Below, piece after piece: positions 1-8,308 of a stretch of DNA of 64,000 nucleotides (position 1 is its first letter; every line of letters starts with the position of its first letter). The position numbers were made by a program, and so were the translations under genes. Source of the stretch: an uncultured Maribacter sp. (GTDB taxonomy: Bacteria; Bacteroidota; Bacteroidia; Flavobacteriales; Flavobacteriaceae); contig NZ_CANMBB010000002.1 of NCBI RefSeq assembly GCF_947495965.1, positions 248,001 through 312,000 of the forward strand, read 5' to 3'. Below the pieces are notes generated by a model. The model was not told the DNA's origin, made no database searches, and saw nothing but the letters and a program-made list of their open reading frames with translations.

Positions 1-1
1 A

Positions 2-73
2 GTACAAATAGATTTATTTGTGGAAGACTTAAAAAGAGAAAAACAACAGTTAGTAGCGCAAGAGTTGGTATAA
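2..73 (+). CDS. C-terminal end of an unidentified protein (5' truncated by window)
   Basis: Reading frame 2 is open from the window edge and ends in TAA at 71-73; the other two forward frames give either an early stop or an unlikely peptide. The 23 visible residues (ending EKQQLVAQELV) are charged and look helical, as at the end of a soluble protein or coiled coil. Too little is present to name a family. The frame choice rests on composition only. Confidence 0.45.
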   Translation, partial: VQIDLFVEDLKREKQQLVAQELV

Positions 74-252
74 CACCTGTTCTATATTTTTTTTTGAATT
101 AGCATTAAAAGGAGTGTAATACCCTCATTGTAAATTTTTATAATGAATAATCGTATTGCATTCCTTTTTTTATCTAAACAAACGAAATAATCTATATGTT
201 ACAATAACTATTTCTACTTTAGTATTTTAATTAGTCTATTTTAAAAATTGTA

Positions 253-1113
253 ATGAAAAAAAAATCTAAGATATTTTTAGTTTTAACCGTACTATTTTTG
301 GGGCTACTTATCTATTTTAATTATTTTGCTGCTGCAGGTGCAGATGGTTTAAGTACTTTTTTTCCTATTATTGGGGCACTAGTTCTTTTTGTTTGCTCCC
401 TAGTCGCTTTTCTATTTAGCTTTTTTACAAATTCTATTAAACTACCAATTTCAATTATTATTCTTGGTGCTTTTGGGTGTCTAGCAACAGTAGTATATTT
501 TAGTTTTGACTATACCTCACAACATAAAGAACAGGTAGAAAATAATAAGAAGTGGTTAAAAACAAAAAACTTTAAAAATTTAGAAAACGGCATTAGTTTT
601 CAATTTGTTTCTGGGAGTATTAATGAATATGTGGGAAATACTCCTATTGTAAATGATATAAATATATCTATAGAAAAGGAGACAATAACTGTTCCTTCGG
701 AATTCTCCTATTCGCCTTCAGATATTATACATAAAGAGGTGAAAAATAGCACCATAACCTTAAAAGAACATTTAAAAAACATATTTAGCTCTAATAACGT
801 TCTTTTAGAATGTGATTTAAAAAATGTAAGCAACTCCTATTTTAAAAATCTTCCTAAAGAAAGTGAAATTTATAAGGTAGAATTTTCTGGAAAAAATGAG
901 CGCTGTAGAAAAGCAATTGTAAATAATTGGCTTCCTACATATGAAAATATTCCACAAGAAATTTTCTTTATATCTAAAAGTAAAAAAGCAAATTCGTATC
1001 TTATTATTTTTATAAATGCTCCTATAGCTAGTATATCTGCCAAGGTAGATAAAATGGGGACTTCAGATGTTGAAACTAAAAACAAATGGTATAACACAAT
1101 TTCTTTCTTATAG
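253..1113 (+). CDS. hypothetical membrane protein
   Basis: The protein has 286 residues. The first 90 hold three hydrophobic segments (about residues 7-27, 34-58 and 64-86), preceded by a lysine-rich start (MKKKSK), so the N-terminus is probably cytoplasmic. The remaining 200 residues form a hydrophilic domain rich in Lys, Asn and Ser with beta-type segments, likely on the outer face of the membrane. I do not recognise a family. It lies 26 nt upstream of the nucleotide cyclase gene on the same strand, so the two may be co-transcribed. ATG start, no clear Shine-Dalgarno sequence, which is usual for this phylum. Confidence 0.75.
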   Translation: MKKKSKIFLVLTVLFLGLLIYFNYFAAAGADGLSTFFPIIGALVLFVCSLVAFLFSFFTNSIKLPISIIILGAFGCLATVVYFSFDYTSQHKEQVENNKKWLKTKNFKNLENGISFQFVSGSINEYVGNTPIVNDINISIEKETITVPSEFSYSPSDIIHKEVKNSTITLKEHLKNIFSSNNVLLECDLKNVSNSYFKNLPKESEIYKVEFSGKNERCRKAIVNNWLPTYENIPQEIFFISKSKKANSYLIIFINAPIASISAKVDKMGTSDVETKNKWYNTISFL

Positions 1114-1139
1114 ATAAAAATTACATAGTTTTATAAAGC

Positions 1140-2189
1140 ATGAACTTTATTACAAAAAGAAAATTAAAAATTGTTAGGGACTATATTATTGGGTGGACAC
1201 TAGCATTCATTTTCTTATCTATTGTTCGTGGTGTGGGTACTATAGAGGTTAGTTCTGTACAGTTTGAGTTTTGGCACTCTATAACCATATCTATAGTATT
1301 TGGTCTTACAATTGGGAGTCTCTCCGGAGTTGCACAATTAATTATTGAAGAAAAATTATATCGAAGAATTTCAATTTTAAAATTAACGCTTCTTCGTTTA
1401 ATTTCAATTATAATATTGTTGGCATTAATAATTGTTTTTGCTCATTTTATTGTTACTACTTTTTTAGGAGAAACTAAAGGACTAGTAGCATTTGCAGGGG
1501 AATCTGGCAGTTTTGCAATCTATTTTTATATTATAGTGGTAGATTTATTTTTGGGCTTTCTAAGGCAAATAAATCTTATGCTTGGAGAACAAAATTTAAA
1601 AAAATACTTTCTTGGAAAATTTTATACGCCAAGAGAAGAAGAACGTATTTTTATGTTTTTAGATTTACAATCTTCTACAACTCATGCCGAAAATTTGGGG
1701 CATATTAAGTATAGTAAAATGCTGCAAGACTGTTTTATAGATTTAGGAGTAGTAGTAGAAAATGAAGCAGAAATATACCAGTATGTAGGAGACGAAGTAA
1801 TATTAACTTGGAAATTAAAAGACGGTATTAGAGCTAATAATTGTATAAACGCATTTTATAATTTTAAGCACCAACTATATAAAAAAGAAGCATACTATTT
1901 AAAAAACTATGGTGTACTTCCTTTTTTTAAAGCAGGGTTAAACTCTGGTATTGTTACAGTTACCGAGGTTGGAAAGCATAAAAAAGAAATTGCTTATCAC
2001 GGAGATACTATAAACACTGCAGCACGAATACAAGAAAAATGTAATACCTACAAACAAGAGATGCTTATATCTCAAAGCTTAAAAAATACTTTAAATACCA
2101 ATTTATATACTTTTAATAAACTTGGAAGTGTTCTTTTAAAAGGAAAAGATAAGGAAGTTCTTATATATTCTATTGCAGAAAACAAATAG
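1140..2189 (+). CDS. membrane-anchored class III adenylate/guanylate cyclase
   Basis: The 349-residue protein should make cAMP or cGMP from ATP or GTP at the inner membrane. Four hydrophobic helices fill about residues 15-145; the cyclase catalytic domain runs from about 170 to the end. Visible motifs are FLDLQSSTT (first metal-binding Asp, about 175), YVGDEV (second metal-binding Asp, about 218), GLNSGIV, and GDTINTAARIQ, which carries the Asn and Arg of the catalytic site. All key catalytic residues appear present, so activity is likely. Whether ATP or GTP is used cannot be read safely. No HAMP or sensor domain is seen; the four-helix part may be the sensor. It follows the preceding membrane gene by 26 nt. 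Confidence 0.9.
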   Translation: MNFITKRKLKIVRDYIIGWTLAFIFLSIVRGVGTIEVSSVQFEFWHSITISIVFGLTIGSLSGVAQLIIEEKLYRRISILKLTLLRLISIIILLALIIVFAHFIVTTFLGETKGLVAFAGESGSFAIYFYIIVVDLFLGFLRQINLMLGEQNLKKYFLGKFYTPREEERIFMFLDLQSSTTHAENLGHIKYSKMLQDCFIDLGVVVENEAEIYQYVGDEVILTWKLKDGIRANNCINAFYNFKHQLYKKEAYYLKNYGVLPFFKAGLNSGIVTVTEVGKHKKEIAYHGDTINTAARIQEKCNTYKQEMLISQSLKNTLNTNLYTFNKLGSVLLKGKDKEVLIYSIAENK

Positions 2190-2248
2190 GGTAGTAGTGC
2201 TCTATATTCTTCATTATAATATCTTTGCTAGATTAAATTATTTGGAAG

Positions 2249-3103
2249 ATGGATTTAAGGAGGGCTATTTATTTTATGATGCTAAGTACCATAGCTTTTG
2301 CTTGTATGAATGTGCTAATTAAGTATTTAACAGCCTATGATACTTTTGAGCTTGTTTTCTTTAGATCTTTAGGTACCTTATTTTTCACTTTTGGTATTTT
2401 AATTCATAAAAAAATTCCCATTTTAGGGACCCATAAAAAATTACTAGTTCTAAGAGGCGTAGTGGGGGTAACTTCTATGTCTCTCTTCTTTTTAGCAATA
2501 CATTATATGCCAGTAGGGTCGGCAGTTGGGCTACGGTATATTTCTCCTATTTTTGCGGCCATATTTGCTATTTTTATGCTAAAAGAAAAAATAAAACCTG
2601 TACAATGGCTGTTTTTTCTAATGTCTTTTGTTGGCGTTATTGCTTTAAAAGGGTTCGACAAAAATGTTTCTATTCTTGGTTTTGTTTTTGCTATTGCAGC
2701 TGCTGCTACAAGCGGATTAGTATATACTATTATAAGAAAAATAGGGGATAGGGAACACCCCGTTGTAATTGTAAATTACTTTATGTGCATTGCTACCGTA
2801 GTAGGTGGTGTATTAGCCATTTTTAATTGGAAAACTCCACATGGTATAGATATATTACTGTTATCTAGTCTTGGTATTTTAGGGTATGTAGGACAATTAT
2901 TTATGACCAAAGCTTTTCAGATTGGAGAAACCAATATTATTGCTCCAATTAAATATATAGAAGTAGTATTTTCTATAGTTGCAGGAATTGGCTTTTTAAA
3001 TGAAGAATACACTATTTTAAGTATTGTAGGTATGCTACTAATTATAACTGGAGTGTTATTAAATATCTGGTATAAGAGAAAATATAGTACTATACGTACT
3101 TAA
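2249..3103 (+). CDS. EamA/DMT-family permease
   Basis: The 284-residue protein has about ten hydrophobic helices arranged as two EamA repeats, the layout of drug/metabolite transporters. The start (MDLRRAIYFMMLSTIAFACMN) and the motif SAVGLRYISPIFAAIF in the first repeat are typical. These inner-membrane carriers export small molecules such as amino acids or nucleotide metabolites, but the substrate cannot be predicted from sequence. It is the last gene before the accessory region. Confidence 0.88.
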   Translation: MDLRRAIYFMMLSTIAFACMNVLIKYLTAYDTFELVFFRSLGTLFFTFGILIHKKIPILGTHKKLLVLRGVVGVTSMSLFFLAIHYMPVGSAVGLRYISPIFAAIFAIFMLKEKIKPVQWLFFLMSFVGVIALKGFDKNVSILGFVFAIAAAATSGLVYTIIRKIGDREHPVVIVNYFMCIATVVGGVLAIFNWKTPHGIDILLLSSLGILGYVGQLFMTKAFQIGETNIIAPIKYIEVVFSIVAGIGFLNEEYTILSIVGMLLIITGVLLNIWYKRKYSTIRT

Positions 3104-3208
3104 CAATAAAAAGCTACCATATATAAAATATTTTATACCAGTTATACAAAAATTAATGCGCCACTAGTAAATGCGTTCTATATTTAAATACTTAAAATAA
3201 AGAATGGT

Positions 3209-3334
3209 ATGGAAACTAATTTTACACTCATTAATCTTTTTTTAATACTTAGCCATACCATAGCATTTTTTAGTATTCTTATCATTAGTTTTTCTATGTA
3301 CACACAAAGGAAGAAGAACAACATAAAAAAGTAA
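3209..3334 (+). CDS. possible small single-pass membrane protein (41 aa)
   Basis: An ATG-initiated frame of 41 codons begins METNFTLINL, has one hydrophobic stretch of about 25 residues, and ends in a basic tail (QRKKNNIKK). This follows the positive-inside rule, with the tail in the cytoplasm. It is too short for usual gene callers and no family is recognised. It lies between the EamA gene and the repeat-bearing region, so it may equally be chance coding in AT-rich DNA. Confidence 0.4.
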   Translation: METNFTLINLFLILSHTIAFFSILIISFSMYTQRKKNNIKK

Positions 3335-3384
3335 TACTTATATTTTCTATTTTACATAATATAAATTATAGTACATTAATAGTG

Positions 3385-3487
3385 AATTTGCGGATAGACC
3401 TTTTTCGGTCTATTTTACATAGTTGCAGATATCGGCCTTTAGGACTATATCGATAGCAATTATGTAAAAGCCAATTTACGGGTAGAT
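3385..3487. repeat. imperfect palindrome flanked by 15-nt direct repeats
   Basis: Arms at 3413-3426 (TTTTACATAGTTGC) and 3456-3469 (GCAATTATGTAAAA) pair over 14 positions with one G-U, and a smaller 7-bp hairpin (3394-3400 with 3407-3413) sits in front. A 15-mer at 3385-3399 recurs with three changes at 3473-3487. The layout (direct repeats around a foldable core) resembles a recombination or boundary site. It marks the left edge of the accessory region. No recombinase gene is nearby, so the role is inferred only. Confidence 0.5.
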
Positions 3488-3639
3488 TGTAACAAATTTG
3501 AAACCAACTAGCTATATTATATAAAATAGCCCTCAAGCCCTGAGAATCGATTAAAACTTACAACAGGGTCATCAAACTTTTTTAAGCGGTGTCTGCGACG
3601 CAAATTTTCATATGTACTGTAATTAGGCGTTATGTACGG

Positions 3640-3674
3640 AATAATTAAAAAGATTGAGAATCTTTTTAATTATT
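3640..3674. repeat. 16-bp perfect hairpin
   Basis: AATAATTAAAAAGATT (3640-3655), loop GAG, AATCTTTTTAATTATT (3659-3674). No T-tract outside the stem makes it an ordinary terminator. It is immediately followed by the first copy of the AGCGAG-type 18-mer. Confidence 0.65.
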
Positions 3675-4024
3675 AGCGAGTTGATGCGGCTGGGCTGCCA
3701 ATACCGCTTACACGAATATTTATCCAACGCTTAGCCAGCGCCAAAAAAAGCAAAACTTTTAGATTATTTTGAAATACACGATTTATAAGAAACCATTCAT
3801 CAATAAATTTTTCAGAAACATTTAGTCAGCTTGCCGCAAGAGCTAAAAATTACTCTGCGAGATAATTTCTTAGCCCTTGCTAACCTCTCGTCCTGTTTGA
3901 AGTTTTTTTGAATGTGTTTCTAACATTATGTCAAATAGGATTTCAACATCGTAACCATTAAGGATAATGTTTATCTTTTTTTCTTAATACGGCAAAGTAT
4001 ACTTTGAGCGAGATGACGCGGCTG
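3675..4024. repeat. pair of 18-mer direct repeats (3675-3692, 4007-4024)
   Basis: The consensus is AGCGAGWTGAYGCGGCTG, two mismatches between the copies, 332 nt apart. Each copy lies directly behind a palindrome. A weaker inverted relative is at 4179-4192. The GC-rich motif stands out in AT-rich surroundings and suggests duplicated boundary modules. Confidence 0.55.
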
Positions 4025-4313
4025 CGAAACAAAAAAATCAAGGCTTACAGATAATTTTAGAAACAATGTACGGCTCAGTCCCTATATTCTAGAAAACATT
4101 CTGACTTTTAAGACCGCTTTGAAATACTTGAAACTTTGAACTACTCAATTAACCGTATAGCGAGCCCTCTAGAATATGGCCGCTCCCCTCGCCTATTGTT
4201 TAGCTAAAATTCTCTTAGGCCAAAACCTAGCAGTTAATATTATTCTTCATTTTACTTTACAGTTAATGTAGTATTTTACATATATTGTATTTGAATTATA
4301 ATTTAGAATTTTA

Positions 4314-5852
4314 ATGCTTGACCAATCATTTTCACAAGATACATTCCAAGAAATTTTTGATAGAGAAAATAGAAAAGGCAAAAACATAGAAAGTAAGTTC
4401 AAAACTGAATTTCAACCTAGCCTAGACCAACTAAATATAATTCAAACTAAAACTGCTGAAATTATAGCAGAAACAGATGTCGATAGAAAAAAAGTTCTTT
4501 TCGAAGAAAGGAAAAGGCTAAAACAAGAAAGGGAAGTCTTAATTAAAAATATACTTAATGAAGCGAGTACCAATTTACCTTCTAAAATTCAAAATCTGAA
4601 GGTTGATTTAGGACCTATGATTGGCAAACAGACTTATGTTTTAGAAGAAAAGCTCGAAAATTTTTTCATTTCAAAAAAAACTCAATGGAATATCGCGAGA
4701 ACTTATAAAGTCAAACAGGCTAATAGATATGCTATTTTAAGTCAGCTTACAAAGCTACTTGAAGACCAATTTCCTAAATATATTATTCGTACTGATATTC
4801 AATCATTTTATGAATCTATACCACAAAAGCATTTGCTGTTAAAAATCAATAACGACCATCTATTAAGTGTTCTATCCAAAAGATTTATTAACAAGGTTAT
4901 CGAAGAATTTAATGTTTTAACAAGCCAAACAGGAGCCTCAAATCCCATAGGTGTACCAAGAGGAATTGGGATTAGCCCCTATTTATCCGAACTATACATG
5001 AGAATAGTCGATAATGAAATTAAAGACATGCCTAACCTCATTTATTACTCGAGATATGTAGATGATATTTTGGCAATATTTGTTCCTGAAACTAAAAAAG
5101 TTACATCTACTGAATTAGCTAGATATAAAACTAAGTTAATCCAAATTATCAAAAATAAAGGGTTGAATATTAATAGTTCCAAAACTGAAAGTTATAATTT
5201 AATTAATGGAATTGATTCGATAAATACAAGAAATATAGAGCTCTTAGATAATATTATCATGTCGAAAAGAAAGAAAACTAACGCTACCACTATTAATTAT
5301 TTAGGTTATACAATTGGTTCTCTAAAAACCGTTAATAAGTTTTCAGAAAGCTCCAGAAAAGATAAAACAACTAGGACTCTTACTATTGATATTTCTGACA
5401 AGAAGATTAGCAAATACAAAGCTAAGATAAAAAGTGCTTTTGATGATTTTCAGAAAAAAAGAACTAATAATGAAAAAAATGCTTTTAAACTACTAAAAGC
5501 CAGAATAGAATTTTTGGCATCAAATACCAGGCTACGTAACAATAAAGCAAATGTCTTAATTGGTATTTATTATTCTAATCCATTTATCAATAATAGTTAC
5601 TCTTTAGAAATTTTAGATAATTATTTTAAATGGCACAGAAATCATGGAAAATTGTCTGCAAAGCAAAAGAGTCAACTGGAAAAACTAAATTTTAAAAATG
5701 GATATAAGACAAAAAAATTCGTTCTTTTTCCTTTAAAAAAAGAGCTTTATAGAAATCATAATTCAAAAAAGAATGATGTTGTAAACATTAATAATAAAGG
5801 GGTCTTACGATATGGTCTTAGGGAGATAAACTCGATTTGGAAAAAGTTTTAG
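4314..5852 (+). CDS. drt3a: DRT3 antiphage reverse transcriptase subunit Drt3a (UG3-type)
   Basis: The 512-residue protein carries a reverse transcriptase domain. Motif A is IRTDIQSFYESI (catalytic Asp about 161), motif B is GVPRGIGISPYLSELYM (about 213-229), motif C is YSRYVDDILAIF with YVDD at 248-251, and a motif E-like INYLGYTIG lies at about 327-335. The fingers are preceded by a charged helical N-terminus, and the last 150 residues are basic and helical. There is no maturase, endonuclease or integrase domain. The stop codon is one base before the start of a second, different reverse transcriptase, which is the gene order of defence-associated RT type 3 (UG3 plus UG8). All catalytic aspartates are intact. 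The type assignment rests on this pairing and on recalled family features, not on a search. Confidence 0.85.
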   Translation: MLDQSFSQDTFQEIFDRENRKGKNIESKFKTEFQPSLDQLNIIQTKTAEIIAETDVDRKKVLFEERKRLKQEREVLIKNILNEASTNLPSKIQNLKVDLGPMIGKQTYVLEEKLENFFISKKTQWNIARTYKVKQANRYAILSQLTKLLEDQFPKYIIRTDIQSFYESIPQKHLLLKINNDHLLSVLSKRFINKVIEEFNVLTSQTGASNPIGVPRGIGISPYLSELYMRIVDNEIKDMPNLIYYSRYVDDILAIFVPETKKVTSTELARYKTKLIQIIKNKGLNINSSKTESYNLINGIDSINTRNIELLDNIIMSKRKKTNATTINYLGYTIGSLKTVNKFSESSRKDKTTRTLTIDISDKKISKYKAKIKSAFDDFQKKRTNNEKNAFKLLKARIEFLASNTRLRNNKANVLIGIYYSNPFINNSYSLEILDNYFKWHRNHGKLSAKQKSQLEKLNFKNGYKTKKFVLFPLKKELYRNHNSKKNDVVNINNKGVLRYGLREINSIWKKF

Positions 5853-5853
5853 T

Positions 5854-8112
5854 ATGAGAAAAATAAGACAGAGCATAGGATATAAAAAGGAAAGAGTCGT
5901 ATTGTCAGATATTTTGCCCTATGAAGTTCCACCATTCTTTTCCAATAGGCATTTTTATGATTTTCTTACGACGCATAATATTGAATTAATAAATAAGTCC
6001 AATGGAGCAGAAATAAGATTTAAAAAAAACACATCCAAAACACTAGAAAAAATTATTAAGATTGTTTTCGGAATTAGTTTTGCAAAACAAGTTCAATATG
6101 ATGATGTTGACAACTATAGATACTTTGCTTTAAAACCTGAAGACTTACAAAAAGTCCCGTATAAGTTTAGAATTTCTCATAAAAATAAGGACTATCGTGA
6201 ACTAACCGTCATTCATCCGATTAATCAATTATTACTAGTATCCTTTTACGATAGCTATAAAAATACTATGCTTTATTATTGTGATAAAAGCAAGTACTCG
6301 TTAAGAAAACCGAGTAAAATTGCCTCACTTAAATATTATAAGGATTCAACATTTAAAAAACATCGGGTAAAAAATCCAGAAATCGAAATTATCGAAACGA
6401 GCGATAAGGAATACAAGGGTTTAAAAACATTTTTTTCATATCAAAAGTATAGTAATATTTATAAATTTTATGAATCAAATCAATTTCATAAGGCGGAAAA
6501 AGGGTTTAATAAGTTAATAAAATTCGATATCTCCAGATGCTTTGACAGCATCTATACTCATTCTCTTTCTTGGGCTTTAGCGAATAAAAGCATTGTAAAA
6601 GACAATTTAGGAACTGACAAGAATACTTTCGGAGGGATATTTGATAAGTTAATGCAGATAATGAATTATAACGAAACCAATGGTATAGTTATTGGCCCCG
6701 AATTCTCTAGAATTTTTGCAGAGCTAATTTTACAGGAAGTTGATGAATCTGTTGAAAAAGAGTTGAAATATAAGTATAAAGTTGACTACGATATTTATAG
6801 ATACGTCGATGATTATTTTGTGTTTTTTAGTGAAGACAAAGTGAAAGATGAAATACTAACATTGTATAAGTTAAAGCTTAAGGAGTATAATTTATTTTTC
6901 AATGACTCCAAAACTGAAGAATATGGTAAACCTATAATAACTAAGATAACAATAGCTAAGGAAAACATCAGAGAGCTAATAGACAATACAATAATTTTCA
7001 AATTCTTAGAAAATGAAGATTTATCAACCACAGGAATAAAGTACTATGAATCTCGTGATGTAATAACCAATTATAAAAAAATCCTTGCCTCCACTAAGAC
7101 TTCCTATAAAGATTTACAGAACTATTTCCTTGCGACAATTTTTAATAAGACAAAGCAGCTTATTAAAAAATTTCAATCTGAAGAAAGAACTTTAATAAAT
7201 CATTTGTTAAAAGAGTCTGAGTTAAATGAAGAACTAGTTATACCTGAGCTTTCAGATGATAAGAGAAATAAAATTTCAGAAGACTTGCTTGCTTTAAATG
7301 AAAAGATTGACATAGAGAAAAAACAAATAGGAAAGTATCAAAAACTATTATTTAAAAAGTTCATTGAAATTATAAACCTGACGTTTTTTGTTTATTCCGT
7401 TCTTCCAAGAGTTAGCTACTCAATAAAAGTTTGCCACATACTTTTCAGAATAATCGACTTTATTAAGAATCAAGAAAAAATTAGAACATCATTACTACAA
7501 AAACCTCAATATGAATTTATACTTGCAAATATAAATATAGGTTTCAGTTTTGATGAAAAACACACAATCTATAAGTCTATTTATGATGGAATAAATATCG
7601 TTTTAAATAAGAATAGAATAACAGTACATTCAGAAATTGAAACTCTTTATTTACTTCCAATTTTAAACGAATTAGGTAAGAACTACGAATTGTCTGAGAA
7701 TACAATAAAAATGCATTTTAAGGAAGAAATTGAGCAGAATATGTCATACTTCTTAATTATTTCGCTACTGCATCATATTCAAAGAAAAAATAAATATGAT
7801 GGTCTAAGGAATATTTTAAAAGATAAAATAAAAAAGAAATTCACTAAATTTGAAAGTAGAAAAACAGAAGATACTTTACTTCTGATAGACATTCTTACTT
7901 GCCCATATGTAGGTAGTAATGACCAAGAAGTTATAGAATTCAGAAAAGAAGTATTGGAATCAATTAAGTTTTTCGAACCATCTTTATCTGACACAGAAAA
8001 AGAATCGATTATAGATGATATTTCCTTATTTCAGAATAATTGGTTTGCAAAATGGGAAGGTGCTGATTTAGGAAGGGAATTGAATACAAAACGAGGACAT
8101 AATGTCTATTAA
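5854..8112 (+). CDS. drt3b: DRT3 antiphage reverse transcriptase subunit Drt3b (UG8-type)
   Basis: The 752-residue protein has a long N-terminal region (1-215) ahead of reverse transcriptase motifs: A is KFDISRCFDSI (Asp 225), B is GIVIGPEFSRIFAEL (about 277-291), C is YRYVDDYFVFF with YVDD at 317-320, followed by NDSKTEE as motif D. The N-terminal stretch IHPINQLLLVSFYDSYK with the following SKYSLRKPSK fits what I recall of Drt3b/AbiK-like enzymes. About 390 residues of helical, charged sequence follow the polymerase. Start one base after drt3a stops, so the two are translated together. In known DRT3 systems both RTs and a small RNA act together in phage defence. No frameshift or lost catalytic residue is seen. 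Confidence 0.85.
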   Translation: MRKIRQSIGYKKERVVLSDILPYEVPPFFSNRHFYDFLTTHNIELINKSNGAEIRFKKNTSKTLEKIIKIVFGISFAKQVQYDDVDNYRYFALKPEDLQKVPYKFRISHKNKDYRELTVIHPINQLLLVSFYDSYKNTMLYYCDKSKYSLRKPSKIASLKYYKDSTFKKHRVKNPEIEIIETSDKEYKGLKTFFSYQKYSNIYKFYESNQFHKAEKGFNKLIKFDISRCFDSIYTHSLSWALANKSIVKDNLGTDKNTFGGIFDKLMQIMNYNETNGIVIGPEFSRIFAELILQEVDESVEKELKYKYKVDYDIYRYVDDYFVFFSEDKVKDEILTLYKLKLKEYNLFFNDSKTEEYGKPIITKITIAKENIRELIDNTIIFKFLENEDLSTTGIKYYESRDVITNYKKILASTKTSYKDLQNYFLATIFNKTKQLIKKFQSEERTLINHLLKESELNEELVIPELSDDKRNKISEDLLALNEKIDIEKKQIGKYQKLLFKKFIEIINLTFFVYSVLPRVSYSIKVCHILFRIIDFIKNQEKIRTSLLQKPQYEFILANINIGFSFDEKHTIYKSIYDGINIVLNKNRITVHSEIETLYLLPILNELGKNYELSENTIKMHFKEEIEQNMSYFLIISLLHHIQRKNKYDGLRNILKDKIKKKFTKFESRKTEDTLLLIDILTCPYVGSNDQEVIEFRKEVLESIKFFEPSLSDTEKESIIDDISLFQNNWFAKWEGADLGRELNTKRGHNVY

Positions 8113-8250
8113 AATACATGGTGCAATGTTGAACTTGACTGTTTAGCCACTCAAAAACCGTTATTTACTAGTTGAGGAATTAGTACACACAAGCACCCTA
8201 AACTTTTTTATAAGGTTTTGAAGGCGGAGGTTGAGTCTCTGCCTTTTTTA
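8113..8250 (+). ncRNA. candidate DRT3 non-coding RNA with ACACACA motif
   Basis: The space between drt3b and the terminator carries ACACACA at 8185-8191. It lies just behind a 5-bp hairpin (TACTA 8166-8170 with TAGTA 8181-8185) and inside a longer stem formed by TCAAAAACC (8151-8159) and GGTTTTGA (8214-8221). The RNA would end at the intrinsic terminator 8221-8254. Published work on DRT3, as I recall it, describes a partner RNA with an ACACAC template, which is why I flag this stretch. No clear separate promoter was found, so it may be processed from the drt3 transcript. Boundaries are guesses. Confidence 0.45.
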
Positions 8251-8254
8251 TTTT
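8221..8254 (+). terminator. intrinsic terminator behind drt3a-drt3b
   Basis: A 9-bp stem (AAGGCGGAG 8221-8229 with CTCTGCCTT 8237-8245, one G-U) with a 7-nt loop is followed by a T-rich run (TTTTATTTT). It works only on the plus strand, since the opposite side lacks a T-tract. Confidence 0.85.
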
Positions 8255-8308
8255 CAACACATTAACATCCTATTAATAAAAGTCCAATTGAAGGTTTTTG
8301 TAGATTAT

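Larger units (their letters stand above)
3488..4313 (+). other. gene-free structured region upstream of drt3a
   Basis: About 825 nt hold no plausible gene in either strand but contain locally GC-richer, foldable segments unlike ordinary spacers here. Items seen: a 16-bp perfect hairpin (3640-3674), the palindrome CAAAGTATACTTTG (3993-4006), two copies of an 18-mer (3675-3692 and 4007-4024, 16 of 18 identical) each directly behind one of those hairpins, and a long-range pair CTATATTCTAGA (4082-4093) with TCTAGAATATGG (4168-4179). It may contain the promoter and leader of the reverse transcriptase operon, a structured RNA, or old cassette boundaries. No convincing TAnnTTTG element was found close to the drt3a start. 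Confidence 0.5.

Noticed and set aside
4314-8112. Retron or group II intron
   Set aside because: No intron maturase or endonuclease domain, and two different RTs lie side by side. I did not find the inverted msr/msd-type arrangement of a retron before either RT.
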